DNA from: Gemmatimonadetes bacterium SCN 70-22
GTDB taxonomy: Bacteria > Gemmatimonadota > Gemmatimonadetes > Gemmatimonadales > Gemmatimonadaceae
Assembly: GCA_001724275.1 (NCBI GenBank)
Contig: MEDZ01000023.1
Location: 37,992-101,991, forward strand
Direction: 5' to 3'
DNA length: 64,000 nt
Numbering within the stretch: position 1 is the first letter of the stretch; each line of letters begins with the position of its first letter. The position numbers and the translations under genes were made by a program. The notes beneath the pieces were generated by a model. The model did not search any database. It had not been told where the DNA came from and worked only from the letters and a program-made list of their open reading frames with translations. Below, piece by piece: positions 7,968 to 17,116 of this stretch.

Positions 7968-9205
7968 AGGTCTACCTGCGCACGTTCGGCTGTCGCGCCA
8001 ACCAGTACGACTCCGAGTCCGTCCGGGCCATGATCGAGCGGGGAGGGGGCGAGATGGTGGAACGCCCGGCCGACGCCGACATCGCGATCTTCAACTCCTG
8101 CGCGGTGACCGCCGAGGCGGAGGTGGAGCTGCGCAAGGGCATTCGCCGCGCGGCGCGTGCGCGCCCCGAGCTGCGGACGCTGGTGATGGGATGCGCCTCG
8201 GCGCGCGACGACGGGACCCTCCGCGCGCTCCCCACGGTGACGCAGCTGGTGGCCGGGGCCGACCTGGCGGCGATTGCCGGCGCCCTGGAACTCCCGCCCG
8301 AATCGTTAGGCGTCGCCCGCCAGCAGCACGGAACGCGCGCCCTCCTCCGCATCCAGGACGGGTGTGACGAGCACTGCACCTTCTGCGCGACGACGCTGGC
8401 GCGCGGGGCCAACCGCTCGCGTCCCGCCGACGAGATCATCGCCGAGGCCGAGCGGCTGGCGGAGCGCCACCCGGAGATCGTGGTCACCGGGATCCACATC
8501 GGGACGTACGGCGCCGATATCGACAGCACGCTCGGACACCTCCTGGTGCGCCTGGTGCGCGCCGTCCCCGCCGCACGCTTTCGCCTCACCTCGGTCGAGG
8601 CCACGGAGGTGGACGATCGCCTGCGCGAGCTCCTGGCGGAGCCGGCACACCTCGTCCCGCACCTGCACGCCCCCCTGCAGTCGGGGAGCGACCGCATCCT
8701 CCGGCGCATGGGGCGGCACTGGTACACCGCGTCCGGCTACGCCCGGGCGGTGGAGCGACTCGCCGCGGCGCTCCCCGTCCTGGGGCTCGGTGCCGACCTG
8801 ATCGCGGGCTTCCCGGGGGAGGAGGAGGCGGACCACCAGGAGACGCTCGCCCTCGTGGCGTCGCTCCCCTTCACGTACCTGCACGTCTTCCCCTTTTCCC
8901 GCCGCCCGGGAACCGCCGCCGAGCGGCTCCCCGGGCACCTGCCGAGCGAGGTGGTGCAGCGGCGCGCACGCGAGCTGCGCCAGGCCGGCGACGCCAAGGC
9001 CCGCGCCCACCGCGCGCGCCGCCTCGGGGCGGTGGCCGACGTCGTCGTGGTGCGGGGCGACATCCGGGAAGGGCTCACCGAGGATTATCTTACCGTGGCC
9101 ATGGCCGACCCCCCGCCGCCGCGCGGGGCCCGGCTCCCGGCGCGCCTCGAGGGAGACGCCGACCGGCTGGTGGCGGTCCCCCTCGTCCCGATCACTCCGG
9201 CATGA
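7964..9205 (+). CDS. mtaB: tRNA t6A methylthiotransferase MtaB
   Basis: Radical SAM enzyme that adds a methylthio group to N6-threonylcarbamoyladenosine at tRNA position 37. It is 413 residues from the ATG that overlaps the kinase stop. The N-terminal UPF0004 domain has its cluster cysteines at 10, 46 and 77. The radical SAM cluster is CDEHCTFC (134, 138, 141). The family's CDEHCTFC form and the TFGCRANQYDSE start distinguish it from MiaB. A TRAM-like C-terminal tail follows. It is directly coupled to miaB, giving a pair of A37 methylthiolation enzymes. CGTTAGGC is at 8304-8311. Confidence 0.88.
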   Translation: MKVYLRTFGCRANQYDSESVRAMIERGGGEMVERPADADIAIFNSCAVTAEAEVELRKGIRRAARARPELRTLVMGCASARDDGTLRALPTVTQLVAGADLAAIAGALELPPESLGVARQQHGTRALLRIQDGCDEHCTFCATTLARGANRSRPADEIIAEAERLAERHPEIVVTGIHIGTYGADIDSTLGHLLVRLVRAVPAARFRLTSVEATEVDDRLRELLAEPAHLVPHLHAPLQSGSDRILRRMGRHWYTASGYARAVERLAAALPVLGLGADLIAGFPGEEEADHQETLALVASLPFTYLHVFPFSRRPGTAAERLPGHLPSEVVQRRARELRQAGDAKARAHRARRLGAVADVVVVRGDIREGLTEDYLTVAMADPPPPRGARLPARLEGDADRLVAVPLVPITPA

Positions 9206-10542
9206 CCCACGACGCCCGTTCGACGGTCTACATCGAGACCTACGGCTGCCAGATGAACGTGAGCGATTCCGAGCTGATGCTCGGCAAGCTTGCAGCTGCC
9301 GGATACGCGCCCGTCGAGTCGCCGGACGGGGCGGACGTGATCCTCCTCAACACGTGCGCCATCCGCGACCACGCGGAACAGCGGGTCATCGGGCGGCTGG
9401 GGGAGCTCAAGCGGGCCATGAAGGCGGGGACGGTGGTCGGGGTCGCGGGGTGCATGGCGCAGCGCCTGGGGCCCGAGCTCCTGTCGAAGGCCCGCCACGT
9501 GAGCCTCGTGATCGGCCCCGACGGCTACCGCGCCCTCCCCGAGCTCGTGGCGAAGGCGCGCGACGGCGAGCGGGCGGTGCAGACCGCCTTCGACATGGAG
9601 GAGCACTACGAGGACTTCGCCCCGCGCCGATTCGACAAGGTGAAGGCGTGGATCCCCGTGCAGCGCGGGTGTGACTACCGCTGCACGTACTGCATCGTCC
9701 CGTACACGCGGGGCGCGGAGCGGAGCCGCAAGCTCGAGGACGTGGTACGCGAGGCGCGGCAGGTGGTGGAGGAGGGGATCAGCGAGGTCACGCTCCTCGG
9801 GCAGACGGTGAACTCGTACCACGACGGCAGCCACGACTTCGCCGACCTGCTGCGCGCCGTTGGCGCGGTGCCGGGCGTGCGCCGGCTCCGCTTCACCTCA
9901 CCGCACCCCAGCGACTTCAGCGACGCCGTCATCGATGCCATGGCGGAGGTGGCGGCGGTGTGCGAGCACGTGCACCTGCCCATGCAGTCGGGGGCGACGA
10001 GCATGCTCAAGCGCATGCTGCGCCGCTATTCCCGCGAGGACTACCTGGCGTGCGTGGAACGCCTCCGGACCCGCGTCCCCGGGATCGGCCTGACGACCGA
10101 CATCATCGTCGGTTTCCCGGGCGAGACGGAGGCCGAGTTCGCGGAGACCCTCTCGGCGGTGCGGGAGGTCGGCTTCGACGACGCCTTCACCTTCAAGTTC
10201 TCGCCGCGCGAGGGAACGCCCGCCACGCGCATGCCCGCGGAGTGGACGGTCCCCGACGAGGTGGCGTCGGAGCGCCTCGAGCGCCTCATCGAGGTGGTGC
10301 GCTCGGGTGCGCGCGAGAAGAACCTGCGCCTCCTGGGCCAGCGACGCGAGGTCCTCGTGGAGAAGCCGGCGCGTCGGGGCGAGTTGCTGCAGGCGCGGTC
10401 TCGCGACTACAAGACGGTGCTGATTCCGGGAAACGAGTCGCTGGTCGGGCAGTACGTCACGGTGGAGCTGACCGGGACGACGGGCTCGACCTTCACCGGA
10501 GCCGTCGTCCGCGAGCGTCAGCCCCTCCCGGTCGCCGGCTGA
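9202..10542 (+). CDS. miaB: tRNA i6A methylthiotransferase MiaB
   Basis: Converts i6A37 to ms2i6A37 in tRNAs reading UNN codons. It is 446 residues. The start ETYGCQMN is diagnostic. The N-terminal cluster cysteines are 16, 52 and 84. The radical SAM cluster is GCDYRCTYCIVPY (157, 161, 164). A C-terminal TRAM domain binds tRNA. It begins with a four-base overlap with mtaB and ends the long alr chain. A 12-bp minisatellite follows 40 bases later. The serine tRNAs at 47519-47849 read UCN codons, but only those tRNAs carrying i6A would be substrates. Confidence 0.95.
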   Translation: MTHDARSTVYIETYGCQMNVSDSELMLGKLAAAGYAPVESPDGADVILLNTCAIRDHAEQRVIGRLGELKRAMKAGTVVGVAGCMAQRLGPELLSKARHVSLVIGPDGYRALPELVAKARDGERAVQTAFDMEEHYEDFAPRRFDKVKAWIPVQRGCDYRCTYCIVPYTRGAERSRKLEDVVREARQVVEEGISEVTLLGQTVNSYHDGSHDFADLLRAVGAVPGVRRLRFTSPHPSDFSDAVIDAMAEVAAVCEHVHLPMQSGATSMLKRMLRRYSREDYLACVERLRTRVPGIGLTTDIIVGFPGETEAEFAETLSAVREVGFDDAFTFKFSPREGTPATRMPAEWTVPDEVASERLERLIEVVRSGAREKNLRLLGQRREVLVEKPARRGELLQARSRDYKTVLIPGNESLVGQYVTVELTGTTGSTFTGAVVRERQPLPVAG

Positions 10543-10582
10543 ACCGGCATCGCGGCGACGGGGCGCCCAACGGAGTGTCACT

Positions 10583-10678
10583 GGGCGTCCCCCTCGGCGT
10601 GGCCCTGGGCGTGCCCCTGGGCGTGCCCCTGGGCGTGCCCCTGGGCGTGCCCCTGGGCGTGCCCCTGGGCGTGCCCCT
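10583..10678. repeat. 12-bp minisatellite, 8 units
   Basis: Unit GGGCGTGCCCCT: six perfect copies at 10607-10678, preceded by two degenerate copies (10583-10594 and 10595-10606). It lies in the 318-base stretch 10543-10860 between miaB and comFB, which otherwise holds nothing I recognise. Every unit keeps all frames open, which creates spurious repeat ORFs on both strands (for example GTPR repeats on the minus strand). Each unit contains a GGGC/GCCC self-complementary core, so the RNA could fold into serial hairpins. The exact identity of six copies points to recent expansion. Confidence 0.95.
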
Positions 10679-10860
10679 GGGAACGCCGGCCGCCGTCGCC
10701 GCTCCCGAAGCCAGTGTGCCACGCCTCACGCCGCACGCGGGAGGTGCACCCTCGCGTGACCAGTGCAGGGTCCTCGATCGTCAGGGGTGAGGCGGCTTGG
10801 GGTCGGTCGCCCACTCGGTCGACGTCCTCGGTCGACGTTCTCGTCTCCACCCGCGGCCTG

Positions 10861-11157
10861 ATGCACAACGCGCTGGAAGAAGTGGTCGGTGAAGTCTACG
10901 AGCGGCTGGCACGGGGGCGCGCGCGCTTCTGCCACTGTGCGCAATGCCGGGATGACATCATCACGCTCACGCTGAATCAAGCTCGTCCCAGGTACATCAG
11001 CAGGTCGCTGATCGGCTCAGCGGTCACGCGGGTGGCGCTGTCGCATGAGCAGGTGCGGGCCGAGTTGGCCGTGCTCATGCTCGAGGCCATCGGCACGGTG
11101 GCCGCGCGTCCGCGTCACCCCCTTCGCGCCAGCGCCACGGAGGCGACGCCGGGCTAG
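10861..11157 (+). CDS. comFB: ComFB-family late competence protein
   Basis: The predicted product of about 98 residues matches the ComFB family (PF10719). It starts MHNALEEVVGEVYERL, then has CHCAQCRDDI, TLNQARPRY and a helical end. The two Cys-x-x-Cys-like positions and the DI-x-LTLN segment are the family hallmark. The frame is open to a GTG at 10714, but the extra 49 residues look like intergenic translation, so the internal ATG at 10861 is preferred. No clear ribosome site is seen at either start. It lies five bases before comEC. ComFB's molecular role is not settled: it is needed for competence in some cyanobacteria, but not clearly in Bacillus. Confidence 0.75.
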   Translation: MHNALEEVVGEVYERLARGRARFCHCAQCRDDIITLTLNQARPRYISRSLIGSAVTRVALSHEQVRAELAVLMLEAIGTVAARPRHPLRASATEATPG

Positions 11158-11162
11158 GCCCC

Positions 11163-13388
11163 TTGGTCGGGAGGGCCATGCCGCTCGTCGTCATGGCATT
11201 CGGGGCGTACGCCGCCGGTCTCCTCGCGGGATTCGGCGGCGTCGTCGTCGTGGGAATGGGTGCGGCGGGCGTGGGCGGCGTGCTCGCCGCTGCATTCCGT
11301 CGCTGGAGCCACGCGGCGCTCGCGCTCGCCCTGGCGGCGGGGGCGTTGCACGGCACGCAGGCGCTGCACGGCGACCGGCGTTGCGTGCGGACGGTGCGCG
11401 CCGACGGGTTCGCGACGGTCCGGCTCGCGTCGGACCTGTCGCCCGCGACGCCGGCGTGGGGACGGGTAGAGCGCCGGGGATGCGGCGTGCGGATGCGCAT
11501 CCGGTCGCGGACCACGTCGGCCGCTGCCGGGAGCACCGTCGCCGTCAGCGGGAGCTTCGCGCGGCGTGGCGCCTCGCTGGAGCTGCGACAGGGGACGGTG
11601 CGCGTGCTGCGGCCCCCCGGGCGGCTGGCCCGGTGGCGCGCGTGGACCGGCCGGCGCATCGACGCCCTCTACGGCACCGACGCCCCGCTCGCCCGCGCGC
11701 TCCTCCTCGCCGACGCCGACGACATCGACCGCGCGGTGCGCGATCGGTTCGCCGACGCCGGGATCATCCACATGCTCTCCGTGTCGGGATTGCATGTGGG
11801 AATCATCGCCGGCGCCGTGCGCGCCCTGGCCGGCGCGGCGCGCGCCGGTGCGCTCGGCGCCGATCTCGTGTCGTTAGGCGTCACGCTCGCCTTCGTCCTC
11901 TTCATCGGGGCGCCGCCACCGGCCGTTCGCTCGGCGGGGATGCTCGCCCTGGGGGTGGTGGCGCGCCTGCGCCAGCGCCCGACTGCGCCCTGGGGGATCT
12001 GGGCGGTGTCCTGCGCCGTCCCCCTCGTCGAGCCGCGCGTCGTGCTCGACCTCGGCTGGCAGTTGAGCGTGGCCGGGATGGCGGGGCTCCTGGCCAGTGG
12101 CGCCGTCAGCCGGCGCGTGACGGCGTCGCTGCGCGGGTGGCGCCGGACGGTCGTGGAGTCGATGGTCGCCACCACCGTCGCATCCGCCGCCACGGCACCG
12201 CTCGTGGCGTGGGTCTTCGGCCGCGTGAGCCTCGCCGCAGTGGTCACCAACGTCGTCGCCGCCCCGCTGTTCGGCCTCGCCCAGCCCCTCCTGTTCGCGT
12301 CGCTCGTCGCCCTCCCCGCGCGAGCGGTGGCGTCGCTCCTGGCCGAAGCGGCGCGCAGCGCGCTGGCGCTCATCGACCTCGTGGCGCGGGGCGGGGCCGC
12401 GCTCCCCCTCGCCGTGGTGCGCGCCGAGCCCGACGCCGCGACGGCGCTCCTGCTTGGCATCGCCGCCCTCGCGGGGGTGGTGGCGCTCGTCGGCCGCTGG
12501 CGCCGTCGCCCGGCGCTCGTCTCGCTCGCGGCGCTGGCGCTCGCCACGTGGTGGCCCACGCTGCGTCCGGGACCGGGGCGGCTCGAACTGCACGCCATCG
12601 ACGTGGGGCAGGGCGACGCGCTCGCCCTCCGGTCTCCGCGAGGACGCTGGTTCCTCGTGGACGCGGGTGGGGGTGGGCGAGGTGGTGATGCGGCACAATC
12701 GGTCATCTGGCCGTACCTGCGGCGCCATGGCGGCGACGTCGTCCATCTCTCCCTCTCCCATCCGCACCTCGACCACATCGGCGGCGCGGCGACTCTGATC
12801 ACCCGGGCGGCCCCCGACACCATCTGGGACGGGGCCTACGTGACCGGCAGTGAGGCGTATCGGGAGATGCTGCTCGCCGCCCGGCGCGAGCGGCGGCCGT
12901 GGCGCAGGGTTGCGGCTGGCGACTCGGTCGGGTTCGACGGCGTGTCGATCGTGGTGCTCGCCCCCGACTCGGCGTGGCTGGCCGGACTGACCGATCCCAA
13001 CGAGGCGAGTGTCGTGCTGCGCGTGTCGTACGGGGGAGTGCGCTTCCTCCTGACCGGCGACGCGGAATCCGGCGAGGAGGAGTGGCTCCTGCGGCGGTAC
13101 GGGGACGCGCTGCGCGCCGACGTGCTCAAGGTCGCGCATCACGGGAGCCGGACCAGCACGACGCCTCCATTCCTCGACGCGGTGCGGCCGCGCGTCGCGA
13201 TCGTCTCCGTGGGGGCGGGAAACAGCTATGGCCACCCGTCGCTCGAGGTGTTGCAGTCGCTCGACGAGCGCGGCATCCACCTGTTGCGCACCGACGACGA
13301 CGGCACCATCGTGACCTCGACGGACGGCTCCGATGTGGAGGTCCGCGCCGATGGGCGGCGCTGGAAATACCTGCGCCCGCCCCCCTGA
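11163..13388 (+). CDS. comEC: ComEC/Rec2 DNA-uptake channel
   Basis: Inner-membrane channel that passes single-stranded DNA into the cytoplasm during natural transformation. It is 741 residues from the TTG at 11163; an ATG at 11178 is the alternative. The N-terminal part has hydrophobic helices and an OB-like DUF4131 segment. The central Competence domain begins around DADDIDRAVRDRFADAGIIH, with HMLSVSGLHVG and several membrane helices. The C-terminal metallo-beta-lactamase domain starts AIDVGQGDA and has SHPHLDHIGG and a second AHHGSRTS site, so the proposed nuclease module is present. CGTTAGGC is at 11872-11879. With comFB, it is the only competence gene in view. Confidence 0.92.
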   Translation: MVGRAMPLVVMAFGAYAAGLLAGFGGVVVVGMGAAGVGGVLAAAFRRWSHAALALALAAGALHGTQALHGDRRCVRTVRADGFATVRLASDLSPATPAWGRVERRGCGVRMRIRSRTTSAAAGSTVAVSGSFARRGASLELRQGTVRVLRPPGRLARWRAWTGRRIDALYGTDAPLARALLLADADDIDRAVRDRFADAGIIHMLSVSGLHVGIIAGAVRALAGAARAGALGADLVSLGVTLAFVLFIGAPPPAVRSAGMLALGVVARLRQRPTAPWGIWAVSCAVPLVEPRVVLDLGWQLSVAGMAGLLASGAVSRRVTASLRGWRRTVVESMVATTVASAATAPLVAWVFGRVSLAAVVTNVVAAPLFGLAQPLLFASLVALPARAVASLLAEAARSALALIDLVARGGAALPLAVVRAEPDAATALLLGIAALAGVVALVGRWRRRPALVSLAALALATWWPTLRPGPGRLELHAIDVGQGDALALRSPRGRWFLVDAGGGGRGGDAAQSVIWPYLRRHGGDVVHLSLSHPHLDHIGGAATLITRAAPDTIWDGAYVTGSEAYREMLLAARRERRPWRRVAAGDSVGFDGVSIVVLAPDSAWLAGLTDPNEASVVLRVSYGGVRFLLTGDAESGEEEWLLRRYGDALRADVLKVAHHGSRTSTTPPFLDAVRPRVAIVSVGAGNSYGHPSLEVLQSLDERGIHLLRTDDDGTIVTSTDGSDVEVRADGRRWKYLRPPP

Positions 13389-13432
13389 GTTCGGATGGCG
13401 ATGCGACCACCCGGGAGGACACACGAGCGCAC

Positions 13433-13828
13433 ATGCTGTTGCGGGTGATGAGATCGATGACCGGGGAGCCCGATTCGCTCCCGGCGGCCCTGTTGGAGCA
13501 GTTTCCGGAGCTCGGCGCGATGCGCGTGCGCCGCGGCGGCGTCCTTCCGCGGCTCGGGGGGTGGTGCCTGGGGCAGGCCACCGTCGCCGGGATCACGGTG
13601 GGGCGCACCGTCTGGCTCGGCCGGAACGTCGTGCCCTCGGCGGAACTACTCTTGCACGAGCTTCGCCACGTTCACCAGTTTGAGTCCGTGCGGGCGTTCG
13701 CCCTGCGCTACGTGTGGGAATCCCTGCGGCGCGGGTATCATTCGAACCGATTCGAAGTGGAGGCCCGTCAGTTCGCCGTCGAGCGGACGCGCCCCCCGCG
13801 CGAAGTCCCCTTCACCGAGGGCGTGTAG
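13433..13828 (+). CDS. Small HExxH protein, possible metallopeptidase-like, unknown
   Basis: A 131-residue protein from the ATG at 13433. The frame extends upstream into comEC, but only as a shadow. It has one clear motif, [14 protein letters not shown] around residues 62-75, a zincin-type HExxH. Downstream, [13 protein letters not shown] supplies acidic residues that could be the third metal ligand. The pattern resembles the DUF4157/eCIS-core-like fold (short HExxH domains), but the assignment is uncertain. There is no signal peptide. It ends two bases before the GTG of fbp and is probably cotranscribed with it. Confidence 0.6.
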   Translation: MLLRVMRSMTGEPDSLPAALLEQFPELGAMRVRRGGVLPRLGGWCLGQATVAGITVGRTVWLGRNVVPSAELLLHELRHVHQFESVRAFALRYVWESLRRGYHSNRFEVEARQFAVERTRPPREVPFTEGV

Positions 13829-13830
13829 AC

Positions 13831-14856
<1,026 letters not shown>

Positions 14857-14881
14857 CGCCGCGTCACCGGGCAGCGCGACG

Positions 14882-14909
14882 CGGGACGGGGCGGGGTTGC
14901 CCCGTCCCG
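14882..14909 (+). terminator. Rho-independent-type terminator after fbp
   Basis: Perfect 10-bp stem (GGGACGGGGC / GCCCCGTCCC, 14883-14908) with a six-base loop, extended by one C-G pair, followed by GTTCTCCGTTCC, a weak T-containing tail. Confidence 0.75.
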
Positions 14910-14962
14910 TTCTCCGTTCCACGGACGCTATGCCGGCGCCCGTGCCCGTGTAGCTTTCGCCC

Positions 14963-16600
14963 ATGTCCAAGCCCATCGACGAGCGCCTCTCTCCCGCCGG
15001 CATCCCGACCAGGCCGGTGTACCGCCCCGACGACGTCGCCGGCCGCTATGAAGAAACGTTAGGCGATCCGGGGCGCTTCCCCTTCACCCGCGGCGTGCAG
15101 CCGACGATGTACCGCGGGCGCCTCTGGACCATGCGCCAGTACGCCGGATTCGGGACGGCCGCCGAGACGAACGAACGCTTCCGGCACCTGCTGGCGGCGG
15201 GGCAGACGGGGCTCTCGGTCGCCTTCGACCTCCCGACCCAGATGGGGATCGACAGCGACGCGCCGCGAGCCCGGGGCGAGGTGGGGCGCGTGGGGGTGGC
15301 CATCGACACGGTCGAGGACCTGCACGTCCTCCTGCGCGACCTCCCCCTGGACCGGGTCTCGACCTCGATGACCATCAACGCCACGGCGGCGACGCTGCTG
15401 GCGATGTACATCGTGGTCGCCGAGGAACGCGGGCTGTCGCGCGCCCAGGTGAGCGGGACGATCCAGAACGACCTGCTCAAGGAATACATCGCCCGCGGCA
15501 CGTACATCTATCCCCCCGGGCCGTCGCTGCGCCTGATCGCCGAGATCTTCCGATTCTGCGCCGCCGAGGTGCCCAACTGGAATCCGATCTCGATCTCGGG
15601 CTATCACATTCGCGAGGCGGGGGCCACGGCGGTGCAGGAACTCGCCTTCACCTTCGCGAACACGATCGAGTACGTGCAGCGGGCCATCGACGCCGGGCTC
15701 GCGGTCGACACCTTCGCCCCGCGCCTGTCGTTCTTCTTCGCGGCGCACAACGACCTCTTCGAGGAGGTGGCCAAGTTCCGGGCGGCGCGCCGGATCTACG
15801 CCCGCCTCATGCGCGAGCGCTTCGGCGCCAGCGACGCCTCGTGCCGCCTGCGCTTCCACACCCAGACGGGCGGGGTGACGCTCACGGCGCAGCAGCCGCT
15901 CAACAACGTGGTGCGGGTGACGGTGCAGACGCTGGCGGCCACGTTAGGCGGGACGCAGTCGCTGCACACCAACGGCTACGACGAGGCGCTCGCCCTCCCC
16001 ACGGCCGAAGCGGCGACGCTCGCGTTGCGCACCCAGCAGATCGTCGCCTACGAGTCCGGGGTGGCGTCCACGGTCGACCCCCTCGCGGGGTCGTACTACG
16101 TCGAGGCGCTCACCGACGCGCTCGAAGCGCGCACCATGGAGCTGCTGGACAAGGTGGACGCCATGGGTGGCGCGGAGCGCGCCATCGCCGCCGGCTTCTT
16201 CCAGGAAGAAATTGCCCGGAGCGCGTACGCGCACCAGCTGCGGGTCGAATCCGGCGAGACGGTCGTGGTCGGGGTCAACCGGTTCGACGATGGCAAGGAG
16301 CCGCCGATCATCCCGTCCCCCGACTACTCGCGCCTCGAGGGAGAACAGGTGGCGCGACTGCAGGCGGTGAAGCGGGGGCGCGCCGCCGCGCGCGTGCACG
16401 CCGCCCTGGCGGCGCTGTCGAGCGCGGCGGCCTCGTACGCCGATGGAGCCGAGGGTGAGGGAGGGGCCGTGGCGACCGAGACACAGGGGGGGCTCCCCCC
16501 GTTGATGCCGCTGATCATCGACGCAGTGCGCGAGCGCGCGACGGTCGGGGAGATCAGCGACACACTGCAGGCGCGCTGGAGCCTCTACCGCCCCGCCTAG
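14963..16600 (+). CDS. Methylmalonyl-CoA mutase-type catalytic (N-terminal) subunit
   Basis: A 545-residue B12-dependent acyl-CoA mutase large chain lacking the C-terminal cobalamin-binding domain, which must be a separate small subunit not in this window. Visible motifs: the TIM-barrel entry [49 protein letters not shown] and the substrate region [15 protein letters not shown]. Length and split architecture match archaeal-type methylmalonyl-CoA mutase, but related isobutyryl- or ethylmalonyl-type mutases cannot be excluded by eye. The cobalamin import operon at 35814-40907 would supply the cofactor. Two CGTTAGGC copies (15057, 15942) lie in this gene. Confidence 0.88.
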   Translation: MSKPIDERLSPAGIPTRPVYRPDDVAGRYEETLGDPGRFPFTRGVQPTMYRGRLWTMRQYAGFGTAAETNERFRHLLAAGQTGLSVAFDLPTQMGIDSDAPRARGEVGRVGVAIDTVEDLHVLLRDLPLDRVSTSMTINATAATLLAMYIVVAEERGLSRAQVSGTIQNDLLKEYIARGTYIYPPGPSLRLIAEIFRFCAAEVPNWNPISISGYHIREAGATAVQELAFTFANTIEYVQRAIDAGLAVDTFAPRLSFFFAAHNDLFEEVAKFRAARRIYARLMRERFGASDASCRLRFHTQTGGVTLTAQQPLNNVVRVTVQTLAATLGGTQSLHTNGYDEALALPTAEAATLALRTQQIVAYESGVASTVDPLAGSYYVEALTDALEARTMELLDKVDAMGGAERAIAAGFFQEEIARSAYAHQLRVESGETVVVGVNRFDDGKEPPIIPSPDYSRLEGEQVARLQAVKRGRAAARVHAALAALSSAAASYADGAEGEGGAVATETQGGLPPLMPLIIDAVRERATVGEISDTLQARWSLYRPA

Positions 16601-16679
16601 CGGATGGCGCACGGCGGAAGGGGGCAAGTCGGCGCCGCCCCGTTCGCGCGTGGACCGGCGCCGCGGGCCAGCTGGACGG

Positions 16680-16708
16680 TTGAGCCGCGCCGTCGAGTCG
16701 GCTAAGTT
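16680..16708 (+). promoter_or_regulatory. Candidate sigma-70 promoter before fmdB-like/argS
   Basis: TTGAGC (16680-16685), a 17-base spacer and TAAGTT (16703-16708), in a locally AT-richer stretch of the 144-base gap after the mutase gene. It would give a leader of about 30 bases to ATG 16745. Confidence 0.5.
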
Positions 16709-16744
16709 ATTGATGCTGTAACGCTTGCACCCCTGGACCCTCGC

Positions 16745-17116
16745 ATGCCGACCTACGAGTTCCGCTGCCCCGACGGCTCGATCATCGAGCGATTCTTCAA
16801 GATCTCGGAAGTGCCCAGCGAGATTCCCGCCCCCGACGGCTCCGGGATGGCGGTGCGTGTCATTTCCGGTGGCGCCGGCCTGATCTTCAAGGGGTCGGGT
16901 TTCTACATCACGGACTACGGAAAGGACGGCAAGAAGGACCAGCGCGCCGCGTCGTCGCCGAGCGCCGATCGCGATTCGGCATCGGGGAGCTCGGGTGGGG
17001 CATCGTCGAGTGGGGCGACCTCGAGCGGCTCGTCGGCGAGCACACCGGCGAGCGGCGCGTCGTCTCCCGCCACATCCTCGTCGCCCGGGTCGGCGAAGCC
17101 GAGCGGCGGCGAATGA
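16745..17116 (+). CDS. FmdB-like protein with degenerate zinc ribbon
   Basis: A 123-residue protein. The start MPTYEFRCPDG and the segment FKGSGFYITDYGK (about residues 48-60) match FmdB putative regulatory proteins. Normal members have four zinc-ribbon cysteines (two CxxC pairs); only Cys8 remains here, so it probably does not bind zinc in the usual way. The second half is a low-complexity Ser/Gly/Ala tail. It is coupled to argS by an ATGA overlap. FmdB function is not established even in intact members. Confidence 0.75.
   Translation: MPTYEFRCPDGSIIERFFKISEVPSEIPAPDGSGMAVRVISGGAGLIFKGSGFYITDYGKDGKKDQRAASSPSADRDSASGSSGGASSSGATSSGSSASTPASGASSPATSSSPGSAKPSGGE

Noticed and set aside
10583..10678. 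CRISPR array
   Set aside because: The units are directly adjacent without spacers and only 12 bp long; no cas gene is present.
10493..10729. Minus-strand small ORF with GTPR repeats
   Set aside because: It is translation of the 12-bp minisatellite; no ribosome site and no conservation signal.
11874..13424. 516-codon minus-strand frame opposite comEC
   Set aside because: It is fully antisense to comEC, which has clear domains; the product is low-complexity and has no family features.
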